A stretch of 64,000 nt of DNA, taken from assembly GCF_006443685.1 (NCBI RefSeq), contig NZ_VFYP01000001.1:1-64000 (forward strand). Direction: 5' to 3'. This DNA is from Rhizobium glycinendophyticum. Lineage in GTDB: Bacteria > Pseudomonadota > Alphaproteobacteria > Rhizobiales > Rhizobiaceae. The position numbers were made by a program, and so were the translations under genes. This document shows positions 8,769-18,434 of this stretch, piece by piece. Below the pieces are notes generated by a model. It saw only the letters and a list, made by a program, of their open reading frames with translations. It had not been told where the DNA came from and ran no database searches. Numbering within the stretch: the first letter of the stretch is position 1; every line of letters starts with the position of its first letter.

Positions 8769-10018
8769 TCGTCGTTTCTCTGGGCCCAGGATGCTCGGAA
8801 CAGTCGGCTGAGATCTCGGATGCTGTCATGATAGTCGAAATCGCGCCGGACCCGGTCCTCTGCCGCAGCCCCCAGCCGGTGTCGGAGTGCTGGATCCGTG
8901 ATCGCCCTATGGAATGAGACCGACAGCGCCTCTGCATTGTCGGGGCCCACAAGCAGCGCATTCTCGTCATCGCGAAACAGTTCTGAAATACCGGATACAG
9001 TGGTCGACACCGCCATCAGTCGTTGGCTTGCCGCCTCCACCAGCACATTCGGCAGACCATCTCGGTCACCATCCGCCGTGATGCGGCAGGCCAGTGTGAA
9101 GAGATCCGCCTGCCGGTATTGCGTTAGCACGTCGCGCTGATCCATCGAGCCCATCCAAACGATCCTGTCGGCGATGTGAAGTTCTTCTGCGAGTGTCTTT
9201 AGGCCGGGCAGTTCCTCGCCGCCCCCGATATGCGTGAAGCGCCAGTTGAGCTCAGACGGCAGCTTGGCGAGCGCTTTGAGGACGGTGTCGTATCCCTTCT
9301 TCTTCACCGCCCGTCCTACGCTGAGGATGCGGACAGGATCCGCCGGGTCTTTGCCGTCACGCAGTGATCGCTCACCGTCAAAATGCGGGAAACGCTCCAG
9401 ATCAAGCCCGTGATAGCTCAGGTTCACGTTCCCGCGTCCACCGGCGAGGCTATTGAGCTTGTCGTAGCCCACCGCCGTGCAGGTGACCGCCCAATCCGCC
9501 CGCTCCAGTTTCTCCGCGAGGTCCCAATCTTTCGAGGTCCAGATATCCTTGGCGTGTGCCGAGACCGTCCAGGGAATGCCGCTGATCTGGCTGGCATAGC
9601 TCGCTACGGAAGCAGGCGTGTGGATGAAGTGGACGTGAAGCCACTGCGCATCCTGCGGCCACTCGGCCACGAGAACCGCGGCCTGCCCAAAACGACGGAC
9701 ACGGTTACGGGACATGTCCCGCCGGAAGTCCCGCCAGAATTGCTTCAGGGCGGCGCCGAAGCCGGGGAACGTTCGGATTTGCCAGATCGCCTTCAGAACG
9801 CGAATTGGCTCCTCGTGCAGATATTCCGGCAGATAGTCGACGCTCGCGCGGATCTCATCATGAACCGGATGGCGCTTCTTGTCGGTCGGCCTGCGCATCG
9901 CAACAAGGGCGAGCTCGAACCCTGCTTTCTCAAGTCCGAGAAGTTCCTGGGCGATGAAGGTCTCCGAAAGACGCGGATACCCTTTGAGAAGCACCAGGAT
10001 TTTTCTGTTCGCGATCAT
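8765..10018 (-). CDS. GT4 family glycosyltransferase
   Basis: The protein of 417 residues is a retaining GT-B glycosyltransferase. The C-terminal half carries VGRAVKKKGYD and the DGLPNVLVEA segment, a D-x7-E variant of the E-x7-E motif typical of the AmsK/WcaL-like (colanic acid type) branch. The N-terminal part keeps the acceptor-side PRLSETFIAQE motif of that branch. The gene starts three bases after the MurG-like gene upstream ends and overlaps the next gene by four bases. It probably adds one sugar to the product of the neighbouring transferases (inference). Confidence 0.85.
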   Translation of the reverse strand: MIANRKILVLLKGYPRLSETFIAQELLGLEKAGFELALVAMRRPTDKKRHPVHDEIRASVDYLPEYLHEEPIRVLKAIWQIRTFPGFGAALKQFWRDFRRDMSRNRVRRFGQAAVLVAEWPQDAQWLHVHFIHTPASVASYASQISGIPWTVSAHAKDIWTSKDWDLAEKLERADWAVTCTAVGYDKLNSLAGGRGNVNLSYHGLDLERFPHFDGERSLRDGKDPADPVRILSVGRAVKKKGYDTVLKALAKLPSELNWRFTHIGGGEELPGLKTLAEELHIADRIVWMGSMDQRDVLTQYRQADLFTLACRITADGDRDGLPNVLVEAASQRLMAVSTTVSGISELFRDDENALLVGPDNAEALSVSFHRAITDPALRHRLGAAAEDRVRRDFDYHDSIRDLSRLFRASWAQRNDE

Positions 10019-10021
10019 CGA

Positions 10022-11224
10022 TCATCCCTGCGCGGAGAGAAGCGACAGGTTCTTCTTGTCGGTCAGATGCTGGTCCACGATCTTGGAGATCGTCGGCAAA
10101 CCTTCGAGGTGCAAAGCTGCTGGGCTCGCGGACGGAGGATCGCGCAGCAGCAGTTCCTTGAGCGCATTGGCAAATCGCTGGCTGTCCGCCGCCTCCTGGG
10201 GTGGCAGCATGCTGACGAGGCCGAGCTCCGCTGCGCGACGCGCCCGGATCAACTGCTCCAGGCGTGGCTGGGTGCGAGGCACAATCAGGGCCGGCTTGTC
10301 GAATGACAAGATCTCGCAATAGGTATTGTAGCCGCCCATCGCAACGACGGCGCGCGCGCCGGCGATCCTGTCTTCCATCCGATTGTCGAACTCGATGATC
10401 TCGATGCGCGGATCGTCCGCTGCATGATCCATGAACTGCTGACGCTGCTCGTTGGGCATATAAGGCCCCAGCACGATCATCGCCTTGATCGTCAGCGTCG
10501 GATCCGCCTTGTAAGCAGCAATCACGTCTCGAACCAGATCGGAGCCGTCTCCACCGCCACCCGTGGTCACAATAAGGTATTCGCCAGCCTCCGACGAACG
10601 TGTGACAGATGCCTTGCGTTGCAGGAAGCCGACAAAATTCATTTTCTCGCGTACACTGTCGGGCACGTCGAGCCCGGTCAGTGGATCATAGAAGTCTGGA
10701 GGACCGTAGACCCAGATATCATCATAGAGCATGCCGATCTTGTGCATGGTGTCATTGCGCTTCCACTCGACGTCGAGCAGGTGGGGCGCGTCCATGACTT
10801 CTCTCAGACCGAGAACGAGCGTGGTGCCGCGTCCCTTCAGAAAGTGAAGGGTATCTTCCACCTCGCCGCGCAAGCCGAGCGGTTCCTTGTCGATAATGAA
10901 AATGTCCGGCTCGAACGTTTCCGCCGTATTGCGAATGATCGATCGGCGCATGGCGATGGTTTCCGCCACGTTGATATGCTGGTCCATAGACGTGTATTCG
11001 CCGTTGCGCAGCTTGATGACGCTGGGGATTTTGACGAAATCGACACGCGCGCGGTATTCGAACGCCCCGGCAATCGTTGCGCCGGAGATGATCAGAACCT
11101 GCAGGCTGCTATAATCTTCGACCAGAGAATGCGCGATCGTCCGGCATCGACGCAGGTGTCCCAGGCCGAACGTATCGTGGCTGTACATAAGGATGCGAGC
11201 TTTACGCGAACGTCCCGTCGTCAT
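10022..11224 (-). CDS. MurG-like glycosyltransferase
   Basis: This 400-residue protein is related to the one encoded at 7590-8768, with the same layout: YSHDTFGLGHLRRC near residue 15 as acceptor-side loop, a TTGGGGDGSD linker near residue 240, and MGGYNTYCEIL in the C-terminal nucleotide-sugar site. It is cytoplasmic or peripheral. It is the first of three consecutive glycosyltransferase genes and follows the ABC permease gene after 69 bases. Two MurG-like enzymes flanking one GT4 enzyme suggest stepwise assembly of a short glycan or glycolipid; the substrate cannot be read from the sequence. Confidence 0.8.
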   Translation of the reverse strand: MTTGRSRKARILMYSHDTFGLGHLRRCRTIAHSLVEDYSSLQVLIISGATIAGAFEYRARVDFVKIPSVIKLRNGEYTSMDQHINVAETIAMRRSIIRNTAETFEPDIFIIDKEPLGLRGEVEDTLHFLKGRGTTLVLGLREVMDAPHLLDVEWKRNDTMHKIGMLYDDIWVYGPPDFYDPLTGLDVPDSVREKMNFVGFLQRKASVTRSSEAGEYLIVTTGGGGDGSDLVRDVIAAYKADPTLTIKAMIVLGPYMPNEQRQQFMDHAADDPRIEIIEFDNRMEDRIAGARAVVAMGGYNTYCEILSFDKPALIVPRTQPRLEQLIRARRAAELGLVSMLPPQEAADSQRFANALKELLLRDPPSASPAALHLEGLPTISKIVDQHLTDKKNLSLLSAQG

Positions 11225-11293
11225 CAGATAACCTCACTGCGAAATCGCGGACGTCTTTCGGCGCTGTCGTGCCTCATCCAGGGTGTATTTGGG

Positions 11294-12460
11294 TCAATTA
11301 TATGGATCGGCGGCATCTCTCAGGCCATCTCCCAGAAAGTTGAAAGCCAGGATGACAACGATGACCGGGATTACCGGGAAAAGCAGCCACGGGTAAAGGG
11401 CAACAACGTTCACAGTTCGTGCTTCCGTCAGCAAAACCCCCCAGCTCGTGATCGGGGGCCTGAGACCGAGACCGAGAAAGCTTAGTGTGGTTTCGCCGAG
11501 GATCATGCCCGGAATGGTCAGCGTCGCACTGGCAATCAGGTGCGACATGAAGCCCGGTACCAGGTGGCGTGCAATAATGCGCGGGCTTTTTGCCCCCATC
11601 AACTGAGCTGCCAGAACATAGTCTTCTTCCCGCAGAGCGAGCAACTTGGAGCGGACGGCACGGGCAAGGCCGGTCCAATCGAGCAGCCCGAGAATGAAGG
11701 TTATTCCCAGATAGACAACAAGCGGAGACCAGTCCGCCGGCATGATCGCCGCCATGGCAAGCCAGAGCGGAATGCTGGGTATCGACTGCAGAACTTCCGT
11801 CACGCGTTGGACTGCGAGATCGAACCAGCCTCCCCAATAACCCGCCAATCCGCCGATCACGATGCCGAGAGCAAAACTCGTCATGACCCCTAGCAGACCG
11901 ATGGTCAGCGAGATCCGGGCGCCATAGAGAATGCGTGAAAGAACGTCCCGTCCAAGCCGGTCTGTTCCGAGCAGGAAGAACTCACCCTTCTCCGCCGGGC
12001 AGACAAGATGTACGTTGCCCTCGATCATCCCCCAGAAGCGATAGGCATCGCCGCGGCAGAAAAAGCGCAGCTTCTGCACGTCCGTAACGTCGTCGGTATA
12101 AATCCGTCGCAGCGTGTTCATGTCGAGGGTCATGTCGCGTCCATAGACGAAAGGACCAATGAATGCCCCGTCGTGAAAGAAGCGGACCTCTTGAGGAGGC
12201 GCATAGATGTTGTCCACGTTTCGGGTGTGGACATTGTAGGGCGCCAGGAACTCCACGATCACGATCATCAGATAGGATGAAAGCAGAAGGATGCCTGAAA
12301 TCAGAGCAAGTTTGTGTCTGCGGAAGCGCCACCAGGTCAGTCTGAGCTGCGAGGCATGTCCGCTCGCCTGATCGTTGTCCACCTCGACGAGATAGGGATC
12401 GAAGGGGGCGCTGGAGACGAAATGCTGCGCGATATTGTCCGATGCCGTCCGCTCGCTCAT
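11294..12460 (-). CDS. Oligopeptide-type ABC importer permease (YejE/OppC-like)
   Basis: The 388-residue integral membrane protein has an N-terminal helix near 47-72, a periplasmic loop, and a BPD-type permease core from about 175 with five more helices. The EAA loop that contacts the ATPase lies in the region of residues 280-320 (LMGAKSPRIIARHLVPG). The extended N-terminal loop with LGTDRLGRDVLSR is typical of OppC/YejE permeases. It overlaps the partner permease gene by four bases. With the ATPase and binding protein upstream it forms an importer for peptides or peptide-like compounds. Confidence 0.88.
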   Translation of the reverse strand: MSERTASDNIAQHFVSSAPFDPYLVEVDNDQASGHASQLRLTWWRFRRHKLALISGILLLSSYLMIVIVEFLAPYNVHTRNVDNIYAPPQEVRFFHDGAFIGPFVYGRDMTLDMNTLRRIYTDDVTDVQKLRFFCRGDAYRFWGMIEGNVHLVCPAEKGEFFLLGTDRLGRDVLSRILYGARISLTIGLLGVMTSFALGIVIGGLAGYWGGWFDLAVQRVTEVLQSIPSIPLWLAMAAIMPADWSPLVVYLGITFILGLLDWTGLARAVRSKLLALREEDYVLAAQLMGAKSPRIIARHLVPGFMSHLIASATLTIPGMILGETTLSFLGLGLRPPITSWGVLLTEARTVNVVALYPWLLFPVIPVIVVILAFNFLGDGLRDAADPYN

Positions 12461-13455
12461 TTGGTTCGTCCCCCCTGAAGGCGAATGCGCGGATCGAGGA
12501 TCGCCAGGGCGATGTCGGATACCAGGACGCCGATGACGGTCAGGATGGCGAGGAACATCAGGAAAGAGCCGGCAAGATACATGTCCTGATTCTGCAGGGC
12601 GCGAATGAGCATCGGCCCTGTTGTCTCCAGCGACAATACGACCGCGGTAATTTCGGCACCCGAAATAATCGAAGGCAGGATAGAGCCGATGTCGGAGATG
12701 AAGAAGTTCAGCGACATGCGGAACGGATATTTCATCAGCGTACGAAACGGATGGAGGCCTTTGGCCCGGGCCGTCATGACATATTGCTTGTGCAGTTCAT
12801 CCATCAGGTTCGCTCGAACCCGGCGAACCATGCCGGCGGTTCCGGCCGTGCTGATGATGAGCACCGGGATCCAGAGATGCTCAAGGATCGACTTGAACTT
12901 CGCAAGGCTCATCGGTTCGTTGATGTAGCTCGGATCCATCAGATGGCCGATGGAAGTCCCGAACCAGATATTGGCGAAATACATCATCACCAGAGCGAGG
13001 ATAAAATTGGGCACCGCGATGCCCAACAAGCCAAGAAGGGTGAAGCCGTAGTCGCCCCAACTGTATTTATGTGTCGCGGAATAGATCCCGATGGGAAAAG
13101 CGATCAGCCAGGTCAGGGTGATGGTGACGGTCGAGACGAGAACTGTCAGCCACACGCGATCGCCGACCACATCGGCGACGGGCATGCGATATTCGAAAGA
13201 ATACCCGAAGTCGCCCATCGCAAATTTGGTCACCCAGTCGATGTATCGGAGCGGCGCTGGTTTGTCGAAGCCGTAGCGCGCCTTGAGATCTTCGATCTCC
13301 TCCATGTCGGCTTTTTCGCCGATGGCGCGCATCTCTTCGATGTGGCTTTCGAAAAAGTCCCCGGGTGGCAATTCGATGATCGTAAAGACAAGGATCGAGA
13401 TCATGATCAGGGTAGGCACCATCATGGCGATGCGCCAAAGGATGTAGCGCAACAT
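12457..13455 (-). CDS. Oligopeptide-type ABC importer permease (YejB/OppB-like)
   Basis: The protein of 332 residues begins with a membrane helix (MLRYILWRIAMMVPTLIMIS) and has about six helices. The EAA-like loop YVMTARAKGLHPFRTLMKYP sits before the last helices, as in OppB/YejB. The Q-x-x-x-RYGFDKP segment of the N-terminal periplasmic loop is also typical. The start shares one base with the stop of the binding-protein gene. It pairs with the YejE-like permease encoded immediately downstream. Confidence 0.88.
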   Translation of the reverse strand: MLRYILWRIAMMVPTLIMISILVFTIIELPPGDFFESHIEEMRAIGEKADMEEIEDLKARYGFDKPAPLRYIDWVTKFAMGDFGYSFEYRMPVADVVGDRVWLTVLVSTVTITLTWLIAFPIGIYSATHKYSWGDYGFTLLGLLGIAVPNFILALVMMYFANIWFGTSIGHLMDPSYINEPMSLAKFKSILEHLWIPVLIISTAGTAGMVRRVRANLMDELHKQYVMTARAKGLHPFRTLMKYPFRMSLNFFISDIGSILPSIISGAEITAVVLSLETTGPMLIRALQNQDMYLAGSFLMFLAILTVIGVLVSDIALAILDPRIRLQGGRTK

Positions 13456-15362
13456 CAGGTGTCTCCTTCGAACCAGAAGGTATCCGGCATGTAGACGCCC
13501 AGATAGGAGGTGGGGTCGAAGCCGAAAAGAGCTTGTTCTGGCACATTCCGCAATCGGCGGTTCTTCGCCACCGGCTGCAGAACGGAATTCACAATTCCAA
13601 TCGTGAAGACCTGCTGCGTGAAGAGCTCAAGCATTTGGTGCCAGATCGCAGTTCGGCCTTCCAGTGTGTCGGCCAAACGCCAGCGGTGGAAGAGATCAAG
13701 CAACATCCGTGCCTCATCGGTTTCCGGCGGGCGTCCGTCACCCCCGCCGGAAAGCTCGTGCAAGCCCCAGAGCGGCCATTGGATCTGGTCATTCGAGGTG
13801 GGCGCCAATTCGCGCGGCGACATGTCGGCCGTCGGCACACCATTATCCAGTCCCCACCACAGCGCCATGATCGTCTCGCCGTTGACGATCCGCTGGCGGA
13901 ACAGTTCGCGATGCGCGACATGGGTGAAGATGCGAAAGCCGATGCGCCAGAAGTAGTCCGTGACGAGCTCGAGCACGTCCGTCTCATAACTCGTTTCGGC
14001 CGTAGTTTCGATGATCAGGTTGCACAGACGACCGTCGGGCAGGAGGCGCTGCCCCCGTGGGCTTTCCCGCTTCAAACCAACCTCGTCCAGCAGGGCGTTG
14101 GCCTGGTCCGGGTCAAATGCCGCCCACGCATCCCGGTAACGTGTCTTGAATAAGGGACTATCGGGAAGCACGGTATTGGCGCTTGGTTGGCCGAGACCAA
14201 AGAAGACGGCTTTGTTGATCTCGTCGCGGTTGATCGCGAGCGACAAGGCTCGGCGAACCCGCACGTCGCGGAAAACGTTGCGCCAGACTAGGTCGGTGCA
14301 ATTGAGATTGGGGATGAGGGCGGTCCGCGAGCCTTGTGTGCGCTTCCACAGGTCAACCTTGATGACCCCGCGCTCCTCCGCACCCTTGAGAAAGGTGTAA
14401 TCGGAGAAATCGATATTGTTCAGCTGCAGATCGCTTTCCCCTGCGGCGGTCTTGGCCGAGATCAGGTCGCCGGACCCGACACTCAGGGTGACCGTGTCGG
14501 CATACGGTAACTGCTGACCATTCTGATCGACGCGGTGGAAATACGGATTTCGTTCAAAGACGAAGTAGCCGGAAGGGGGCGGAGTGGTATTGCGCCAGGG
14601 ATCAAGCGTCGGCAGATCCGGATTTTCGGGTCGTGCCGAACGCGACATCTTCTGATGCAGCGCGACCCAGTCTTCCACACCCTGTTGCGCGACCAGCTCG
14701 GCAAGCTTCTCGGGCGTCTGGTAGCTGGGATGAAACTGCTTCAGATAGGCAGAGGGCTGCATCAGCCGAGTCGCCACGGGCGACGCCAGTTCCGCGAGGA
14801 AGTCGGGGTTTGGATCGTCCCAGCTGTAGCGCACTGTGACCGGGTCGAGCACTTCGAATACCGGTTCCTTGTCCGCGACACGCAGCACGTTCGGCATGCC
14901 ACCTTTGTGGAGTTCCTTGTTGTGGAACATATCGTCCCAGACATAACGGAAATCCTCGGCCGTGAAGGGGCTGCCATCCGACCAACGATGGCCGGGGCGA
15001 AGATGCAGCGTGAAGATCCGGTCGCGCTCCACCTCGAAATCTCTAAGGATATCGGGCTGGAAGTTGAAATCCCGGTCGAAGCCAATCAGGCGACAATAGC
15101 TGTAGATCGGCATGTAACGGATGTCCCGCTGGTTGCCGACCAGAATGCGGATCTTGCCGCCCGTGCGTCCGGGCGCAAGGTCTGGCCCTTCCAGAGAGAT
15201 GACGCGCGGGACCTGCGGCAGGCGCTCGCGCATCGGCGGCAGCTTACCCGCACGCACGGCATCGCGCAGTGCTTCGGGTTCATCATTGATCGCGGCTGCG
15301 AAAGCGGGGCGGGCGAGCGTCGAGGCCGCCATCAGAGCGAGGATCGAGCGACGGGTGATCAT
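13455..15362 (-). CDS. Peptide-type ABC solute-binding protein (SBP_bac_5)
   Basis: This 635-residue periplasmic binding protein has a twin-arginine start ([22 protein letters not shown]) and so probably leaves by Tat or Sec. The cluster C family 5 fold is recognisable in FTLHLRPGHRWSDGSPFTAEDF near 125-147 and in the later DVRVRRALSLAINRDEI segment. Family members bind peptides, but also nickel, opines and sugars, so the ligand is open. It overlaps the upstream ATPase gene by four bases. It is about as long as YejA, so a bulky ligand is plausible. Confidence 0.87.
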   Translation of the reverse strand: MITRRSILALMAASTLARPAFAAAINDEPEALRDAVRAGKLPPMRERLPQVPRVISLEGPDLAPGRTGGKIRILVGNQRDIRYMPIYSYCRLIGFDRDFNFQPDILRDFEVERDRIFTLHLRPGHRWSDGSPFTAEDFRYVWDDMFHNKELHKGGMPNVLRVADKEPVFEVLDPVTVRYSWDDPNPDFLAELASPVATRLMQPSAYLKQFHPSYQTPEKLAELVAQQGVEDWVALHQKMSRSARPENPDLPTLDPWRNTTPPPSGYFVFERNPYFHRVDQNGQQLPYADTVTLSVGSGDLISAKTAAGESDLQLNNIDFSDYTFLKGAEERGVIKVDLWKRTQGSRTALIPNLNCTDLVWRNVFRDVRVRRALSLAINRDEINKAVFFGLGQPSANTVLPDSPLFKTRYRDAWAAFDPDQANALLDEVGLKRESPRGQRLLPDGRLCNLIIETTAETSYETDVLELVTDYFWRIGFRIFTHVAHRELFRQRIVNGETIMALWWGLDNGVPTADMSPRELAPTSNDQIQWPLWGLHELSGGGDGRPPETDEARMLLDLFHRWRLADTLEGRTAIWHQMLELFTQQVFTIGIVNSVLQPVAKNRRLRNVPEQALFGFDPTSYLGVYMPDTFWFEGDT

Positions 15363-17248
15363 GCCTTGAGCTCCCGTGCATCGGCGGTGCTGCGGGCAAG
15401 GACAAAATGTTCGCCCCCAAGGTCTATGTGCGTGAGCACGTTCGGGTCGCCTTCGTCCAGGAACTGTCTGCCCCAGGCTCCCTTTGCTGAAATGGATGTC
15501 TCGCCTGCGCGCTCGAAGTCGATTGGCCTATCGAGATCCGGAGAGGGCACGGCTGCAATCAGCTTGCGTGTATAGGGATGGATGGGATTGCGCATGATGA
15601 TGTCGCAAGGGGCAATCTCGACGATCCGGCCGGCATACATCACCGCCACGCGATCGGCCATGTAGTTCACAACTGCCAGATTGTGCGAGATGAAGATGTA
15701 GGTAAGCCCCAGTTCAGCGCGAAGATCCTTCAGGAGATTGAGAACCTGCGCCTGCACGGACACATCGAGAGCGGAAACCGGTTCGTCACAAATCAGCAGG
15801 TCGGGGCCAAGCGCAAGTGCCCGCGCAATTCCGATACGCTGCCTTTGCCCACCTGAGAAACTGTGCGGATACCGCCCGAGCGCCGACGTCGGCAGCCCGA
15901 CAGATTCCACGAGTCGTTTTGACAGGGCGACTCGTTCACGGGAATCGCCATAGCCATGAATCTCCAGAGGTTCCCCGATAATGCTTCGCACCGTCATTCG
16001 CGGAGACAGCGACGAGACGGGATCCTGAAAGACCATCTGAATAGCCGACCGCAGATCCTGCAGGGCTTTGCCATCGGCTTTGAGAATGTCGACAGGACCG
16101 TCGGCGCTTTCAAAGATCGCCTGCCCATGGTCCGGGGTCACGCCCCGCATAAGAATTTTGCTGAGCGTGGTCTTGCCACACCCGCTTTCGCCGACCAGGC
16201 CCAGCGTTTCGCCACGCCGAACATCGAACGATACGTCATGCACCGCCCGTGTCGGCTTGGGCAACTTGCTGAAGAAACCGTTCGAGCCCTTGGGCTGGTA
16301 AGTCTTTGTGACGTTGCGCACGGAGAGTAGGATGTCGGACTTGCCTGCGGCGGGACGGGTGCGGGCTCCTAAAAGCCCGCCCGCGTTGACCTTGATCTCC
16401 CGCAAGGGCTTTAGTCGCTCGTCACGCGCCATGTCGAAATCGGGCACGGCCGCCATCAGCCCGCGCGTATAAGCATGCTGCGGATTGCGAAAGATCTGCT
16501 CGACGCTGCCCGATTCCATCACCTGGCCCCGATACATCACCACGACCTCGTCAGCCATGGACGCAACCACGCCAAGATCATGGGTAATGAGCAGGATCGC
16601 CATGCCGAGTTTCGATTGCAGATCCTTGAGCAGCTTGAGGATCTGCGCCTGTATCGTCACGTCCAGTGCCGTGGTTGGTTCGTCGGCGATCAGAAGAGCC
16701 GGTCGGCCGATCAGCGCCATGGCGATCATGGCGCGCTGGCGCATCCCCCCTGAGAGCTCGAAAGGATACATGTCGAAGATCCGCGTGGGGTCCTGAAAGC
16801 CCACCATCGCCAACATCTCTTCAGAGCGCTCGCGGCGCTCACGAGAGGAGAGCATAGAGTGGATCCGGAGCACTTCTTCGATCTGGTTGCCGATGGTGTG
16901 CAGCGGCGAAAACGAGGTCATCGGTTCCTGGAAGATCATGCCGATTCGATCACCGCGAATCTGTCTTATGCGGCGACCGTCGCGCGGCAGGCTGATAAGG
17001 TCGACCGGACCGTCGCCGGCGGGGTCGTTGAATACAGCCTTTCCAGAGATCCGTGCATAATCGGATTCGATGCCCAGGATCGCCCGGCCCAGCGCCGATT
17101 TGCCCGATCCCGATTCTCCCACGAGTGCGGTAACGCGCCCAGGCGCCACCCGCATGGAAAGCGAGCGTACGGCCTCGACGCTGCCGTTAATCAGTGGAAA
17201 GGAAACACTGAGCGTCTCCACGGAAAGCAAGTCAGTGCCGACGACCAT
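15359..17248 (-). CDS. Dual-domain ABC ATPase, oligopeptide type (YejF-like)
   Basis: The 629-residue protein contains two complete nucleotide-binding domains. Domain 1 has Walker [10 protein letters not shown] near 44-52, signature ELSGGMRQR and Walker [13 protein letters not shown]. Domain 2 has GESGCGKTT near 355, [15 protein letters not shown] and [12 protein letters not shown]. Each ends in the Opp/Dpp C-terminal extension ([10 protein letters not shown] and [10 protein letters not shown]). It is the first gene of the seven-gene minus-strand operon, which is unusual because Yej operons normally begin with the binding protein. The 202-base gap to the divergent gene at 17451 must hold its promoter. 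Confidence 0.9.
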   Translation of the reverse strand: MVVGTDLLSVETLSVSFPLINGSVEAVRSLSMRVAPGRVTALVGESGSGKSALGRAILGIESDYARISGKAVFNDPAGDGPVDLISLPRDGRRIRQIRGDRIGMIFQEPMTSFSPLHTIGNQIEEVLRIHSMLSSRERRERSEEMLAMVGFQDPTRIFDMYPFELSGGMRQRAMIAMALIGRPALLIADEPTTALDVTIQAQILKLLKDLQSKLGMAILLITHDLGVVASMADEVVVMYRGQVMESGSVEQIFRNPQHAYTRGLMAAVPDFDMARDERLKPLREIKVNAGGLLGARTRPAAGKSDILLSVRNVTKTYQPKGSNGFFSKLPKPTRAVHDVSFDVRRGETLGLVGESGCGKTTLSKILMRGVTPDHGQAIFESADGPVDILKADGKALQDLRSAIQMVFQDPVSSLSPRMTVRSIIGEPLEIHGYGDSRERVALSKRLVESVGLPTSALGRYPHSFSGGQRQRIGIARALALGPDLLICDEPVSALDVSVQAQVLNLLKDLRAELGLTYIFISHNLAVVNYMADRVAVMYAGRIVEIAPCDIIMRNPIHPYTRKLIAAVPSPDLDRPIDFERAGETSISAKGAWGRQFLDEGDPNVLTHIDLGGEHFVLARSTADARELKA

Positions 17249-17450
17249 GAACCAATTACGCCCCCGGGGATGCCAAAACCGTCCAAGTTTACGATCTTCT
17301 TCTCGGCTCGTTCTTGGACAAATCTACCGTATCGACCTCACCGCAGACTGTCCATCGCGAAGATGTGGCCATCAGCAGGCTTTGTAAGACTTGCGAGTGC
17401 ATTGCTTTTTCCGATAGAAATCGGGCACTTGCCAAAGCGGGAGACAGGAT

Positions 17451-18434
17451 TTGACCGGCACAGACAATCCGCGCGCCCGCGCCCGCGAAATCATCGCGCA
17501 GTCCATCGAACAAGCACGAGCCGGTGATCCCGATGGCGCCCGACATGCGCTGGATGCCCTGGCTGCTGACACTGAACTGGTATCTCAAGCGGAACTGGGT
17601 CCTCCGACCGTATTGGGACTGCCCCGCAAGTTACACTCTGCCTACCTGAAACTTGCCAAGATTTCAGGCGACCGGCTGCGGGTAACCGGGCTTCAATTTA
17701 CCCTGGTGCCTGATCCCGCCACGATGGAAGCTGTCGGCACGTATACCGGCGAGCAACGCCGCCTCATTGCTCGTCTTGCTGCAGCGCCGGTGCCGCGCAT
17801 ACTGCACCAGGTGTGGATTGGCGATCTCCCACAGCCGCCGGCAGTCGCCGCATGGCGTGCCCATTGCGCAGCGCATGGCATGGAATATCGTCTCTGGGAC
17901 ACGATGGCGCTTCAACGGCAGGGCTTTGATACCCATCCAAGCTACGCAGACATGCTGGCGCGTCAAGACTATCCCGGAGCAGCCGATGTCGCGCGTTATC
18001 TGGTTCTTGAGCGCTTCGGCGGGATTTACATGGATGCTGACTGGTATCCGGCTCGGGACGATGCGGGTTTTGAAGACTTCGTTGCATTGGTAGGTTTCAC
18101 GGCGCTGGCTTCGGAGATACCGCGGCTGACCAGTGCGGGCGGTCTGCTTCTTGCCAATGCCTTCATAGCGACGCCTGCGGCGCACCCAGTGATCCAGCGC
18201 ATCATCGAGGCCATGCCGGGGATTATGGAGGCTTTGCCGGGGGCGCCGGCCTGGTGGTCGACCGGACCCCTCATCTTCACCTATGCCAGCCGCGGCGCAG
18301 GAGTGACACTCGCCACTGCAGACATGATGGCCGCCGTGCTGCCGCGGCGCGCACCCTTCTCCGACGTTCAGATGGCGCGCCAGACTGCGATGACGAACGA
18401 TCGCGGTTTCATCATCGACTGGAAGTCCTGGTAG
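17451..18434 (+). CDS. DXD-containing glycosyltransferase (GT32-like)
   Basis: The protein of 327 residues begins at a TTG preceded by GGGAGA at a suitable distance; no early ATG is available. Residues 1-110 are a helical N-terminal region I do not recognise. The catalytic part starts with VPRILHQVWIGD at 114-125 and has the sugar-nucleotide/metal motif D195-A-D197 within GGIYMDADW, as in GT32 (Och1/capsular) enzymes. The last 23 bases overlap the 3' end of the convergent deacetylase gene. The sugar and acceptor are unknown. Confidence 0.82.
   Translation: MTGTDNPRARAREIIAQSIEQARAGDPDGARHALDALAADTELVSQAELGPPTVLGLPRKLHSAYLKLAKISGDRLRVTGLQFTLVPDPATMEAVGTYTGEQRRLIARLAAAPVPRILHQVWIGDLPQPPAVAAWRAHCAAHGMEYRLWDTMALQRQGFDTHPSYADMLARQDYPGAADVARYLVLERFGGIYMDADWYPARDDAGFEDFVALVGFTALASEIPRLTSAGGLLLANAFIATPAAHPVIQRIIEAMPGIMEALPGAPAWWSTGPLIFTYASRGAGVTLATADMMAAVLPRRAPFSDVQMARQTAMTNDRGFIIDWKSW

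Noticed and set aside
10424..13494. Long plus-strand frames (10424-11485 and 12442-13494) opposite the glycosyltransferase and permease genes
   Set aside because: They are rich in His, Arg, Gln and Asp with no domains, as expected from the antisense of real genes.
17281..17319. Inverted repeat GTCCAAG / CTTGGAC with 25-base spacing before the importer operon
   Set aside because: Seven-base arms with such a long spacer are easily expected by chance.
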